A stretch of DNA of 64,000 nt from Cristatella mucedo (GCA_009760855.2 WPIO01000077.1:1-64000), one strand, 5' to 3'. Positions 13,800-26,519 are shown, counted from the first letter of the stretch. A program made the numbers and translations. The notes: generated by a model from the sequence alone, not told the origin.

Positions 13800-13805
13800 T
13801 ACATA
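13643..13805. repeat. Composite AT/GT/AT/AC/AT microsatellite
   Basis: (TA)n, (GT)n at about 13661-13690, an AT-rich middle, then (AC)n at about 13750-13790 and (TA)n again. The GT and AC blocks are complementary, so the tract could fold back on itself. Confidence 0.95.
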
Positions 13806-15012
13806 CAGGGAGCGTGCTTGAAGCAGCCAGCTAAGCTTTCCCATATTAGCTCTCTCGGCCGCTTCTGTCCGACAGCCATTGCTATTGCAAGCTAACGAAG
13901 CAAGCAGTGGCCGACTGTTCAGGGCGAGGCGAGCAGTCTCTTGGCAGCTTGCACGGTACGTGAGTCTCCTCCTCAGCCTCCTCCTTCATCTCCTAATATA
14001 AATAAATGTAATTCATTTTTAAAAGAGGAGCCGATGTTAGTTGCTCTTCGAGCCAAATGGCACGGACGCAAGAGGCATGTCACTACTGTCAGAGAATAAA
14101 TAGCGCGGCTCGCCAACCCTCCCTAACCCAACAACTGGAGCCTTTCTGGCTTGCAGTGTATCGAAATGTGGCCGAGTCATGATCACCAAGCCAGTGCGCT
14201 CCTTGCAAGCTGGTCATATTGACAACAACTCGTGTGTCATTAGATTAAAGAGCTGCAAATGTAAGATCTTTTTTTTTACGTGTGAGCCCGGGTGAGGTAG
14301 GCATGAATGTGAGCTGTGATAACTGGTGACCGGTGCTTGTGCCCCACCCGCAGTTCTGGTCGTCTGGAACGTCCCACAGTCAGCTGGTACTTTCGGTGGA
14401 TTAGTCTTGGCCTGATGAGATGAGAGAAGCTACACGGGGTGAGTGAGAAATAGCTGCTGGCTTTTGCTCGTGTATTCGTCGGAGGCAAATCTTAGGGTAC
14501 TTGCTACTGTGATTTCGTTTAAGTGCCAGTCATGTAACGATGGTTGCTGGACTGTGATGGTTCAGTAGTGTTGTAAACTTGTTTTCTCATGGTGCTTCGA
14601 TCTAAATTATATTACTGCTGATATTTTCGATCTCGAGATCACTGGCATGTGGTTGTATGATTTATTGCGGGTCTTTCGTTTTATTGGTCTATGGGTTATA
14701 TGGCATTATGCTTAAATGAGGTAATGTTTTTGTAAGGGTGAGTCACTAAATGGATAGGAGCAGGCAGTGGGAAACAGGACGGAGGGAAAAGTGGCTGTGC
14801 CGTGTAAAGCTGCGAGCCGAGCGTTGACGAAATACACCAGTGTTGGAGCCCCCCCCCCTTCGGTGTCTGTGTTTCGTCGTTTGAGTACCGGCGCGTGCCT
14901 ACTGACTGTTACTACGTGTCTGCTCACAGCTACTACAACCTGCTTCGAGGCAAGTAATCGCTACTAGTCTCCAGTCACTGGCCGGCATTCAAGAACAGTT
15001 TGCTATTCTAGC
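13806..15012. other. No recognisable gene
   Basis: 1.2 kb of mixed sequence with frames up to about 75 codons and none recognised. An ATAAATAAATGTAATTCATT fragment near 13998 could be a scrap of a SINE family A tail. Confidence 0.35.
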
Positions 15013-15136
15013 ATTTGGTTTGGCCTAATGGTTAAGGTGCTTGCCCCGACTAAGGTCGTGGGCTCAAGCCCCGTGCCATATATGAAGTGCCTTAATAGAG
15101 ATTAGGTTATTTTAGGGCGCTTTACAAATGAATGAT
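15013..15136 (+). mobile_element. SINE family A copy, complete (plus strand)
   Basis: Box A TGGCCTAATGG (15021-15031) and box B GGGCTCAAGCC (15060-15070), then the family body: CATATATGAAGTGCCTTAAT, AGAGATTAGGTTATTTTAGG, GCGCTTTACAAATGAATGA. The 3' end runs directly into an (AT)n microsatellite, as expected for a SINE tail. Confidence 0.85.
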
Positions 15137-15142
15137 ATATAT

Positions 15143-15224
<82 letters not shown>
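15134..15224. repeat. (AT)n microsatellite at a SINE tail
   Basis: TA dinucleotides with short ACAT and GTGTGT inserts, starting at the 3' end of the family A SINE copy. Confidence 0.95.
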
Positions 15225-15225
<1 letters not shown>

Positions 15226-15466
15226 GCAGCAGCAGCATTTGGTGAATGACTGCGAGCTAATAAGGAAGCACTTCGCTGGTGTGCTAAATCAGTCGGATTA
15301 TGACTGGCTAAGATATTGTTTGGGGTTCCTGAATTATAATTGCTGGAAACCGGCTATGCCATAATATATGGTTAGGTGGCAAACAAGCCCAAGCCATTTA
15401 ATAGACAGTCGGCTGTGCTCTAAGCATTGAGCCAGGCAGTTGAGTTGTGCTCGGAGCCTCAAACTG

Positions 15467-15476
15467 ATATATACAC

Positions 15477-15533
<57 letters not shown>

Positions 15534-15544
15534 TGTATGTATAT
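15467..15544. repeat. (AT)n(GT)n(AT)n composite microsatellite
   Basis: TATATA, then about 17 GT units, then TATATATGTATG. Confidence 0.95.
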
Positions 15545-16835
15545 TAAGGCTTGGGCTTACTCTTCGTTACTGCCGTGTTTGGTTACCTTTACCAAGTACC
15601 GACGACGCCTCTGCGACCAATTCACTGGCGGTGGTGGCGGCGGTGCTTTGAGGCTGTAGCTTCGTCGGTATTGTTAGTGCCTCGGGAAGGACTAGCACAC
15701 TGTGCTGTCTGCCACCCGTGGGCTGTGCTGTTTGTGTTCGCCTAAGAACGTTCATACGGAAGCCGGTAAATCAGATTTGTGCACTAAGATTCCAAATGCA
15801 CAGAGATTCAAAATACATGTCAGCATCTTACAAAAATTCTTCTTAAACATAAATGAAGTCAAATGCGACAGATAGAAGTCAAAATGTCTTTCACCTTATA
15901 GAAATTCACCGTCGATGCATAGGGATTCGAATATCGTCAATATCTTTAGCAAGACTACTTACTTACACCCGAGACTTCGTGAACAAGCCTGATCCACCTG
16001 CAGTGGGTAAGAGGGGGGAGGAGGGTGCTGTCTGGGAACCCTGCTTTCTACTTGCTCGTGGATGGGGCAGCTGTAATGCATGAAACCAGGAGGGGAGGGT
16101 GGTGGTTGGGGGATGCATAGGCAAACAAATGGGCAAATAAATAAAGACAAAATCTGCTGTGCATCGACAGCCGAGCGAATATAAAAAGACCATCGACGAA
16201 CAGACATCGGTCGCAGAACTAGCGGCACCGAATTCGAAGCTGTAAATTCAAACGTGAAAAAATGCCTAGCCAGTTCCTGGAGAGTCGCCAAATGTGCTTA
16301 AGCTAGAAACCTAAATGGACTACAGAGAGACAGAAGAACACTCGTTTTTCAGTTAGATAAAGGCAGAACTGAGAAGACAGACGAGTCGATGGCATCACTT
16401 TTTCGAATCACAATGTCCATCACGCCATATCTTTGTGTCGATAAGTAATCTCTTGGCTGGCCCTGACTACTATATCTCCACACTGCTACCCGATTCGGTA
16501 AATTTTAAAGTTTCCTTGACTATCAGTGATTGGTCTGCCTCCGAGTAGCTTCCCTCCCCCCACTAACAGCTTATTGCATGTGCCCCAAGTGACACAGCTG
16601 CAACGGCTTCCCCACAAAAGAGCAGCACCATGTTCAAACCTCTCGTGGTGCTCTAATACGTGCAGCTTTGCCCCACCCACCCACCCATCAACTGCTCTGC
16701 TCCTGTGTGATTTTCACACGCATAGGACCACTTGGAGTGTGGCTGCCAGCATCTCAGCACGGCTAATGCTCTGAAAGCGCTCCGAGCAAATTGTCCATCC
16801 TACCCCTCTGCCCCTCCACTTCATCTTTGCTCGAA
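15545..16835. other. No recognisable gene
   Basis: Frames up to about 110 codons overlap on both strands without a domain. Confidence 0.35.
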
Positions 16836-17008
16836 ATAAATATAAATACATATAATTCATTGGCATGGCACCCTAACGAAAGTTCCTCTCTATTCAGGCG
16901 CTTCACATACGCCACCGGGCTCGAACCCATGACCACATTCATCAAATAAATTCACGTTAACCTTGAGATGGAGGAGCATCTTAACCACTGGGCTAAACCA
17001 GTGGGGTG
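16836..17008 (-). mobile_element. SINE family A copy with head insertion (minus strand)
   Basis: On the minus strand box A is TAGCCCAGTGG (16985-16995), an exact consensus match, and box B is GGGTTCGAGCCC (16917-16928). About 56 bp separate them, more than in the other copies, so the head carries extra sequence. The body GTGAAGCGCCTGAATAGAG is family A. Confidence 0.8.
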
Positions 17009-17270
17009 GCATCTAGTCGGCTTGCTCCCCCTCCCCCCACAGCAGGAAGCCAATGCAGACTGTCGGGCTGAGACCTTCTCTGAGGGTCAGTTGCAAACAG
17101 AATATCATGAGGATAAAAAAAAAGGTTCTGTGCAATAATACAAAAAGGCCAGAGTAGATATTTGGTTCTGTGTACCGAGTAGGCTCGAAACACCAGCAAG
17201 GTGCACTTGTGACTACTGCCTGCATGTTTCTGTTTGAGGAAGCATAGAAGATGTGGCCAGGGCCAGAGCA

Positions 17271-18798
<1,528 letters not shown>

Positions 18799-18801
18799 GA
18801 G

Positions 18802-18872
<71 letters not shown>

Positions 18873-18883
18873 CACAGAGAGAG

Positions 18884-18938
<55 letters not shown>

Positions 18939-18942
18939 AGAG

Positions 18943-19034
<92 letters not shown>
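18799..19034. repeat. (GA)n microsatellite
   Basis: GA dinucleotides with GGCAGAGA and AATGAGA interruptions. Confidence 0.97.
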
Positions 19035-19574
19035 GTGATAGAAATAAAAGGAGGCACAGACGGTTACCGGACAGTAACACCAAAGCTGGCAAGAATTCAG
19101 CAAATCGTGCTCCTTCTGGGGCCAGCTCAGCTGGTAATGATACAGGCACTTTCCTTGAGCATTCCCTGATGAGTGGTCACAAAAAGAAGCTAGGAGTCGT
19201 CACATTTGAGAGCTTTCTGGCCTGTTTGCTAGGACCCTCCACGGCATGGCTATGGCAAGCCAGCATCGAGGATCGGCAGACACACCTTTGCCATTCTCTC
19301 GGGCATGCCCAGGCCCTGAATGCAAGTATGCCTGATGCATGAGTCCCAGCGCTCGAGTGTACCCAAAGCCCTGACTGGGAGGGAAACAGGCTGAGCCCCC
19401 ACCCACCTCCTCCTTTGACCGCTACACCACTCACCAATAGAGAACCAGCCGACTACCTCCTCCGGTGAGTGCATGTCGGTGCAACCAGACACCTGGGCTA
19501 CAGCCCTCGGGCAGCCAAAGAGCTCCCTCCAGCCTGGTAACTAGTCACAGACCTCTGCACCGCAGCCCCTCCAG
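19035..19574. other. No recognisable gene
   Basis: Short overlapping frames on both strands, none recognised. Confidence 0.3.
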
Positions 19575-19601
19575 CTGCTAACCACAATGACTTAGCTTTC
19601 A

Positions 19602-19636
<35 letters not shown>

Positions 19637-19835
19637 GAGAGAAGGAGAGAGAGAGAGAGAAAGAGCAGGAGAGTGGGAGAGGTAGACAGAGAGTGACTTC
19701 GAGAAAGATAGACGAGTTGTGGCTGCCGATTACCCCGATGGCTCTGAGCTGTAAGCTGCAAGCTGCTAGCTGCTAAGCTTTCCAGGTGATCTGCAGAACT
19801 CGAAAGCAGACGCTGCCTACCATAATTTGATAAAA
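19575..19835. repeat. Repeat family D copy 1 with internal (GA)n
   Basis: AACCACAATGACTTAGC, a GA tract (19605-19690), then GTGGCTGCCGAT, AGCTGTAAGC, TGATCTGCAGAACTCG, AAGCAG and ATAATT. The same order of blocks recurs at 20.95-21.25 kb. The unit type is unknown. Confidence 0.8.
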
Positions 19836-20949
19836 GACTCATTGCAACTAGAAGAACTAAGAGCAAACAACCAGTCCCTATAGTGAACCGTCGCTAAGGA
19901 GAAGATGCTGTGCAACTTTACGATCACATCACCTCTCATGTAAAACACCGTGTCCTTTACTCAGCAGCCAAACATGCCCTCCAACGCAGAGAACAAATGA
20001 GCAAGCAGCTGAAAGCACAAGAAGCTGCTGCTTTGCTTGCCGGTGTGCCGGGTCACACGGGAGCATGCTCCTGAACGTATGGCACGGCAGGGTGAACCCA
20101 CCAGCCCTCGATGGTAGCAGCAGCAGCCCAGTCAGCGCGTAATGGCAGCCCTACCGGGCCCTAAGCCGGCGTGCCGCTGCCGATCTCATGCATCCCATCA
20201 CTTCAAGCGAGCCTCGGAGTCGTGGTGTCACTAGTGAATGGTCACGAGGCGCACAGAGCCACCATCCAGCCTTCCCTCAGCGGCAGCAGCTGCCTTCATG
20301 CTAGCGGCACTGCTGCATGGCTGTGGCAGGCAGCTCATTGTTGCGCCACTGCTCGAGCAGTGCTCCCTGCGAGCACTGCCCCCCCCCCCCAGGGGCCAGG
20401 AATCAGGCCAGAACAATGACCGACTTGCCAACCCTGCCAAGTTTCTGGTATGAAGTGACGACCAGCTAATCCCACCAGCAAAGGCATCTTAGGGAGGATC
20501 ACGCTTGGGTAATGAGGCTAAATCGCCAGGGACTGAAGAACTGTCAGAATGCAGAAGTGCCTAAACCAATCCAGAAGTGGCAACATCCCAGGAGGTCGGC
20601 TTGGTGGCTGGCGACCGACAGAACAAGCCAAGGTCTATGCTTAGGCTTATCTCTATAGTAGCCCTGTAGTGCTGCATCGATGCCGCTCAAAGCCTGCGCT
20701 CGGTCCCTACGCTCAACAGTGGTAAACAAATGTGCATGTCCTGGCATACATTCGTGCGTGCATGCACGAGCGGTGCTTCTCAACTCTGGGGTAGCTGCTT
20801 ACTCGAGCGCTCCTTGGCACATGAGTGCACACCCCAGCGTAGAGGTAATGGCACTCACGTGCGAGCACGTGCGGCCCTTGCAACCACGTGTGCGCATACC
20901 CACACTCGCGACTATGGGGGAATGGTTCGAGAACTAATACTACCAGATG
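19836..20949. other. No recognisable gene
   Basis: Frames up to about 85 codons. A poly-C run lies at about 20382-20391. Confidence 0.35.
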
Positions 20950-21084
20950 CATCGAAGCTGCTCGAGCTGCGAACCACAATGACTTAGCATTTAGCAGAGA
21001 GAGAAATAGTAGAGTAGCGAGAGGTGGAGAAAGAGAGAGAGAGAGAGAGAGAGAGTAGAGTAGAGAGAGATGGAGAGAGATAGA

Positions 21085-21120
<36 letters not shown>

Positions 21121-21248
21121 GGGCATGATAAACAGGCAAGTCGTGGCTGCCGATGGCTGCGCTCCTAGCTGTAAGCAGCCAGAAGCCACTTAGCTTGCCA
21201 GCTGATCTACAGAACTCGCAAGCAGCCGATGCCTAGGATAATTCGAGG
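20950..21248. repeat. Repeat family D copy 2 with internal (GA)n
   Basis: Shares both flanks of the GA tract with copy 1: GAACCACAATGACTTAGC on the left, and GTGGCTGCCGATGGCT and CTACAGAACTCGCAAGCAG on the right. The microsatellite therefore sits inside the repeat in both copies. Confidence 0.8.
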
Positions 21249-21623
21249 TGCAGTCGTGTGTACATGTTCTCCCTGGACACGTGTGCACGCTTGACAACGC
21301 TCGAGTATGCAGGGCAAGATGTTCAGATATTCAGACGTTTGGAACAAGAAGCCACGGTCATGGCTTTCGAAGCAGTGCCTCGACATTGCCTATCGGGCAA
21401 AGAGCACTTTCAAGCACACAGCCTGAGTAGGCCCAGCGCCAGCCAAACTCCTTGCGTACACTCACGAAGCTTGACCGTGCCCAAAGTGATCGGTTGACAC
21501 AGACAGTTGCCAGGTATGGCAATAAAACCCATTGCCTTGCAATGACAGGTGAATGCAGTCAAGAATATAAAAGTAATCATAACAATAACAAGATATTTGT
21601 ACAGCAGCCTTACAGAACTGAAT

Positions 21624-21889
<266 letters not shown>

Positions 21890-22949
21890 GCAGTAGCACT
21901 CTACAGGTGATGGAAAGGATGTGTATCAATGCATGAGCGATAGCATGTAGGATGTCAGTCAGCATGCATAACCACAAAAAAGAAAACTCACTGTGTAGAG
22001 TACTTACGAATATCGCGCAGAAAAGCAAATTTGTTAGGGAAGTTGTGGAGGAGACCCTTGACTCTCGGTCTCCTATCGAAGCTCTAGAAGGGCCATTTCC
22101 TCTTCACACACAGTCCCGTCTGTGCCTCAGGAGGCGGCCAAGCTCTGTCTCTGCCTACTTCTTTTCGGTGCCCCCTCTGCCTGCACCCACCACCCTGCCG
22201 ACCAACGTTTGCCACACCAGCGACGTGAAAACCGATAACGGCAAGCTTTCATCTGAAAGCCGATAACGGCAAGCTTTCATCGTGAACGTTGCATTTGCAA
22301 ACAGTACAGTGTGATGGCTAAGCTTTCATCGCCTGGCTTGCTCCACCGCATCATAAGAGCCAATAGAGGGCAGCCAGAAAACCTGAGACTGCAAAGCGGT
22401 TGCAGCCGTCAGCAAAAGCTCTATCAAGAGCCAGTCAAGGAAGACCGTGCATTGACCTTGCCAAAAGCAGCCCAACATAGCAAAGATGGTGCTGCCTGTT
22501 GGATGCTGCCTGCACTGCTTTAGGTCGGTCCGAGGGGGGGGGCTCAGGACCTGCTTTGGTGCCCTTATTCCTGTTGGCAGTTGGCATTCATGTCAAGCTG
22601 TGCGCACCAGCGCTGGCTTCGCGGACAGCACAGGACAGCACAGGACAGCACAGGACAGCCGGCCGCCTAGTTCACCGGTCCCCCTAGGGCAGCTTTCGCA
22701 CCACAAATCAGTCAGCTTCTATCGCCAAGCAGTTGTTGAAATCTCACAAATCACGAATGCTCACGCTGCTGCTCTGCCTGTGCTCTCCTCGGCTCGGCCC
22801 CCTCCCTGCCCTCTTTCTCTGCAGCTTCACGAGCATTTCTGCAGCAGCAGCAGCAGCACTGCAGCCTGTCGCCCCTTGAGTAGCTCTTTTCACCTGAGCC
22901 ACTTAGACGCACCTAACCCCTCCTCCCGTCCGTGCGGCTGCTGCCACTT
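21890..22949. other. No recognisable gene; two small tandem repeats
   Basis: A CCGATAACGGCAAGCTTTC duplication lies at 22231-22280, and an ACAGGACAGC 10-mer array at 22623-22660. Frames of 159 codons or fewer are not recognised. Confidence 0.45.
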
Positions 22950-24823
22950 GGCCACCCACCACTAGGTCACGGTCACTGGCCACCTTCTACATCTTACGAA
23001 ACTGCGAGTCGTATCGCGAGCCGAGCTCAGCCAGATGATGACTTGGTGAGTCATCTTTTTAGGCCGTTGCTTACTAGCAAGCCTCCTCCGTTTTGGACAG
23101 GCGGTCCTACCGACTCGATTGCAGTGCCCAGCGCACGTTCTCGTGTACCGTGTGGCTTACAAGGAGGCTCGGTTCTAGGGGTTAGGTAGCTAAGAAAACG
23201 TCGTATCGCTATTGACCCGTTCGTCCGATAAGCTCCGAGCTCACGCCCGATGTGTTTCGGTTTCGCGAAAAACCGGCGCCGCGAATTAAAAGCGACGAAC
23301 ACACAACGAGCGAGTTGCTTTTGCTCAACATTCGCAGGCAACATTTTCATGCAAGGGCAGCCAGGTTCTTACGGGCGCACGGGGGGGGGGCTGGCCTTCT
23401 AGAGTCTGCAGCAGCCTGGGCGCTTTAGCATTTCGCGAAATACCAGCGCGACTCCTCGCGCTTCCTGTTTCGAGCCAAAGGGGTTAACTCGCTGTTAACA
23501 TTGCCTGTCTCGCCTTAGCTTTGTTAGCGCGCTCGGTGCTACGCCGTCCACTCGCCTCCCTGCAGCCGACGGCTTTTACGCGATACTTCAGGGTAACTTC
23601 CGGTAACACGAGGTCGGCTCCAGCGGATAGCTGCGAAAAGCCGCTTATCTACAGAAGGGCTGCGATTAGTCTACGAGTGCAACTGCACGCGGCTTTCAAC
23701 TAATTCAGACTCGTCGACAGCGCCTTTCAGCCCAGACCCTTTTTCCCAGCGCGGGCTCGTGCAGAGCAGCAGCCTATACCGCGCCGGCTGGTCGCAGCAT
23801 CTATCCCTCCGGTTGCTCTAGCAACAGGCGGCAGTCCCCCCCCCCCGAGTGTGCGCTGCAATTACCGGGAGACATTTCTCCGCTCGAGCATCTGGCCGAC
23901 TAGGTGGAGATGAGGCGGGCAGAGTCAGTCGCCTGTTTCGGCTTGTTCGGATGGGCCGGCTGCTGTAGCGGTGCCGTCGTGCGCGCAATGCTTCACTTTC
24001 CACCGCTGGCGAACTGCTCGAGCGCACCGCGACGGTCACTTCCTGTCTCGCTACGTGCGGTAGGCTCTGTCCGACGATGTCAACCGCCAGACGCTCCACC
24101 ACAACTACTACTACTACTACTACTACTACTTGGTTCGGTTTCACTAGACCGTACCAAGCGAAGTTAGTCAGCGAGCGGCTGCCGGTCAGGAAATTGGCGG
24201 CAAGTCCCAGCGCGGACAGCCGACCTAAGAAAGCCGGCAGCGCGCCAGACAAGCCTCGGCGCTACTGGCGAAACGACGGATACTGGCTGACTGGCCCAGT
24301 TTTCGGCTCCAAGCGACGGAAAGGGCACGAAGATCCATCTCAGAGTTACTTAACTAGATAGATACGTCTGGCTGCCATCACGAACCGGCTGCTTTTCGCC
24401 CCGAACTAAAAACAAAAATAAATTATTGAGGCGAAGCCACTCTGGTATGCTGGGTGATCTATTCGCACGGCCGCCCGTTCGGCTGAGCTGGAATCGCGTA
24501 AGTAACGCAGATAGCCGGCGCGGCAGTAAAAAAAAACCCAGTGATTCGTAAGAGATCGGGTCCTCTTAGCTCAAGCAAATCCTCAGCCGCCGACAGCTTC
24601 GGCGAGGCAGCTGCTACTACCTAGCCTTCTGCTGAGTACTGCTAGTCAGAGCAGTGGCGATACATGTGCCGGCGACTCCACCCTTGTACTCTGCTCCAGG
24701 GCAGGTTCCAAGCGAGACGGATCTAGCGGGTAGAGCGAGCGGCCTACTAGACACTAACTACGCCGACCCAACCCTACAATAAGTGAGATCTAGCCAGACA
24801 AAGGCAACCTCTATGCTACTGCT
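22950..24823. other. CpG-rich region upstream of the zinc finger gene, no gene seen
   Basis: CpG dinucleotides become visibly denser than in the preceding 20 kb. The stretch contains short poly-C/poly-G runs and an (ACT)n tract at 24103-24130. Open frames are short and unrecognisable. It is best read as a CpG-island-like 5' flank of the downstream gene, although a separate unseen gene cannot be excluded. Confidence 0.5.
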
Positions 24824-24843
24824 CACGTGACTCTCGTCACGTG
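24824..24843. promoter_or_regulatory. Paired CACGTG E-boxes upstream of the zinc finger gene
   Basis: Two perfect palindromic CACGTG hexamers (24824-24829 and 24838-24843) start 14 bp apart, about 70-85 bp before the TATA box. CACGTG is the classic site for bHLH-zipper factors (USF/MYC/MAX type). Position and spacing support an upstream promoter element; factor identity is inference. Confidence 0.5.
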
Positions 24844-24859
24844 TCAATAGAGCTATTTG

Positions 24860-24918
24860 ATTGGTGGAGCAACCGTTGGTCGGCGCCATGTGGCCGCTTG
24901 GCCGCCCCATATATAAAA
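24860..24918 (+). promoter_or_regulatory. Core promoter: inverted CCAAT box and TATA box
   Basis: ATTGG (inverted CCAAT) lies at 24860-24864 and TATATAAAA at 24910-24918, on the gene's strand. Transcription would be expected to start about 25-30 bp after the TATA, near 24935-24942. This is the only place upstream of the zinc finger gene where E-boxes, CCAAT and TATA occur in a normal order and spacing. It lies about 0.7 kb before the coding ATG, which implies a long leader or a first intron. Confidence 0.6.
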
Positions 24919-24934
24919 TAGTACGCTCACTCTG

Positions 24935-25052
24935 CTGCGTGTTACAGCGGTACGGTCTTCTGCTAGCCGTGTCGTTCGTTGCGATCAGCCGGAGTTTTGA
25001 GCTGGCAACGTGTTTGGCTACCTCGATGATGTATCAAGGAATTCTAAGTCAG
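24935..25052 (+). other. Candidate first exon of the zinc finger gene
   Basis: The sequence between the inferred start site and a possible donor, CAG|GTTCGT, at 25052/25053. It has tandem ATGs at 25026 and 25029 followed by seven codons (YQGILSQ) in phase 0. Joined to the acceptor at 25576 the frame runs straight into the zinc finger frame through [10 protein letters not shown] short coding exon 1 followed by one intron is typical of vertebrate ZFP36 genes. The donor is weak, and the peptide is only loosely like known N-termini, so this exon may instead be 5'UTR. Confidence 0.4.
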
Positions 25053-25576
25053 GTTCGTGTAATCTCCAGTGGAATTGGCCAGCGTATCGGAAAGCGTGGT
25101 GGTTTGGGGGTGCCACTTGTTGAGCGGCGGGATTTCTCCTCGTGGGCAGAATGTCTCTGTTGCGGTTCGGCGCTTTTGTAGGTAGCAATGCTGATTCCAT
25201 CAATACTGCGATTGCGTATTTTATTTAAATAGATTTCTCATATGCATTTAGGCATCTGAGATGGTTTGTCGCTGAAGTTAGCTCTCGTTTCTTCCCTACG
25301 ATGACCACATGCCGCCCTCTGTGCCGCAATGGAGTTGACCTGCCTTTGCTGCCAACCAATCCACATCGCGCCTTTAGGCTGCTCACATTTGGTTATATTA
25401 AGAGTAGCAGTGTCTCGCAAGAAACTGTCTGTTGCCTTAGAGTGGTTTGAATGGATAGCTGTTTCGTGTGCAGTTTTCTTGCCTCAAAATCAATCGTGGC
25501 GGCGTAACGCCAATGTTTTGTGTGCCGTGCTGCATTGCTGCTTCGAGTATTTACCCGACAGCGGCTTCTCTTGTAG
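25053..25576 (+). other. Candidate intron 1 of the zinc finger gene
   Basis: 524 bp from GT at 25053 to the AG ending at 25576, which follows a pyrimidine-rich stretch (CTTCTCTTGTAG). The AG is part of an in-frame TAG, so the downstream frame is open exactly from the acceptor. An alternative AG at 25596 would join in the wrong frame for a coding exon 1. No conserved coding signal was seen inside. Confidence 0.4.
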
Positions 25577-25603
25577 AATCACGCCACATATTCTAGTCAC
25601 TTG

Positions 25604-26410
25604 ATGATGGATCAAGAATCACCCCTAAGATCGGCACTAGCGATGTCGTCGATTTCGGTTGGCCCAGATTTTCTGGAATGCTTCAACTTCAATAAGCCAG
25701 CAAGAAAGAGTAATGAGGCATCTCTCAAGCCGTATCAACAGCAGCCAGACCATGGGCGAAGCAAATCTGAAAGCACCGCGGCTAGTACTGCTTCCTCGCG
25801 ATACAAAACGGAGATGTGTAGGCCGTTCGAGGAGACCGGCCATTGTCGGTACGGCTCCAAGTGCCAGTTTGCCCATGGGGTACACGAGCTGAGGAGCCTG
25901 AATCGCCACCCCAAGTATAAAACGGAGCTCTGCCGCACATTCCACAGCACCGGCTTTTGCTCATATGGGCAGCGCTGCAATTTCATTCACAACGACGACG
26001 AGAGGCAGGCTCCGCCAAGCACACTGCCTCTAGATATGAGTCGGCCTCGAGCCCTGAGCCTCGCTGGTGCGTTGGGTTCTGCTGGAGACAGCCCTGCGTC
26101 ATCTATCAGTGGTGACAGCCCGAGTTCTTCGCCGGGTTTTCTTAATGATGATGTTTTCAGCACTAGTCGAAGCTGCTTTTTCCAACCTCAGGCTTACGTC
26201 GGCCAAATCCATAGCAAGGAAGGTCCCAGTTGCAACTCGCTGCTGGGTAAAGTGATCGACCCTTCGATTTGCGACGCAGGCTTGACCGACGATTTGCCTT
26301 TTGTTACATCTCTTGGCACTCACTCGCGCCCCGACAGCTTTGCTTTTGGAAACGTCTGTGAGCTCACTCAAGGACTACCTTTGTTCAGTCGGTTGTCCGT
26401 AAGTGATTGA
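25604..26410 (+). CDS. Tristetraprolin/ZFP36-family CCCH tandem zinc finger mRNA-decay factor
   Basis: Predicted cytoplasmic RNA-binding protein that recognises AU-rich elements in mRNA 3'UTRs and recruits deadenylases. Seen in the 268-residue frame: two C-X8-C-X5-C-X3-H fingers, with C72/C81/C87/H91 and C110/C119/C125/H129. They are separated by the family's fixed 18 residues, and each is preceded by the RNA-contacting lead-in (RYKTEM at 66-71, KYKTEL at 104-109). Downstream is a Ser/Pro-rich stretch with proline-directed serines at 163, 172 and 176, and a basic RPRALS site (147-152) that could suit a kinase/14-3-3. The last residues, [11 protein letters not shown] (258-268), match the CNOT1-interacting motif ending ZFP36L1/L2-type proteins. 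The DFLEC segment near residue 26 resembles the L1/L2 N-terminus. Tandem ATGs lie at 25604 and 25607; the preceding codon is TTG, so it is not the start. A TAG at 25574 closes the frame, unless that TAG is a splice acceptor adding upstream residues. Orthology within the family is not resolvable here. Confidence 0.95.
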   Translation: MMDQESPLRSALAMSSISVGPDFLECFNFNKPARKSNEASLKPYQQQPDHGRSKSESTAASTASSRYKTEMCRPFEETGHCRYGSKCQFAHGVHELRSLNRHPKYKTELCRTFHSTGFCSYGQRCNFIHNDDERQAPPSTLPLDMSRPRALSLAGALGSAGDSPASSISGDSPSSSPGFLNDDVFSTSRSCFFQPQAYVGQIHSKEGPSCNSLLGKVIDPSICDAGLTDDLPFVTSLGTHSRPDSFAFGNVCELTQGLPLFSRLSVSD

Positions 26411-26510
26411 ACAAAATAGTAACTGCTGCTGCTGCTGAAACTGGCTCCGTATCAAGGATTTATTATTGGTGTGCCTAAATACTGTGTATTGCCTGCCATT
26501 CCTTTGCTAC

Positions 26511-26519
26511 TTATTTATT
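26511..26519 (+). promoter_or_regulatory. AU-rich nonamer UUAUUUAUU in 3'UTR (site 1)
   Basis: TTATTTATT about 100 nt after the stop codon matches the optimal nonamer bound by ZFP36-family fingers. Placed in the gene's own 3'UTR, it suggests self-limiting mRNA decay. Confidence 0.75.

Noticed and set aside
21258-21497. 79-codon plus frame and its neighbours at 20.7-21.2 kb as genes
   Set aside because: They overlap repeat family D and opposite-strand frames, with no recognisable domain.
24861-25181. 106-codon frame upstream of the zinc finger gene as a separate gene
   Set aside because: It starts upstream of the TATA box, so the proposed promoter would lie inside it; only its 25026-25052 part is kept as possible exon 1.
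25601-25603. TTG at 25601 as start codon of the zinc finger protein
   Set aside because: Two ATGs follow immediately; a non-ATG start is not needed in an animal gene.
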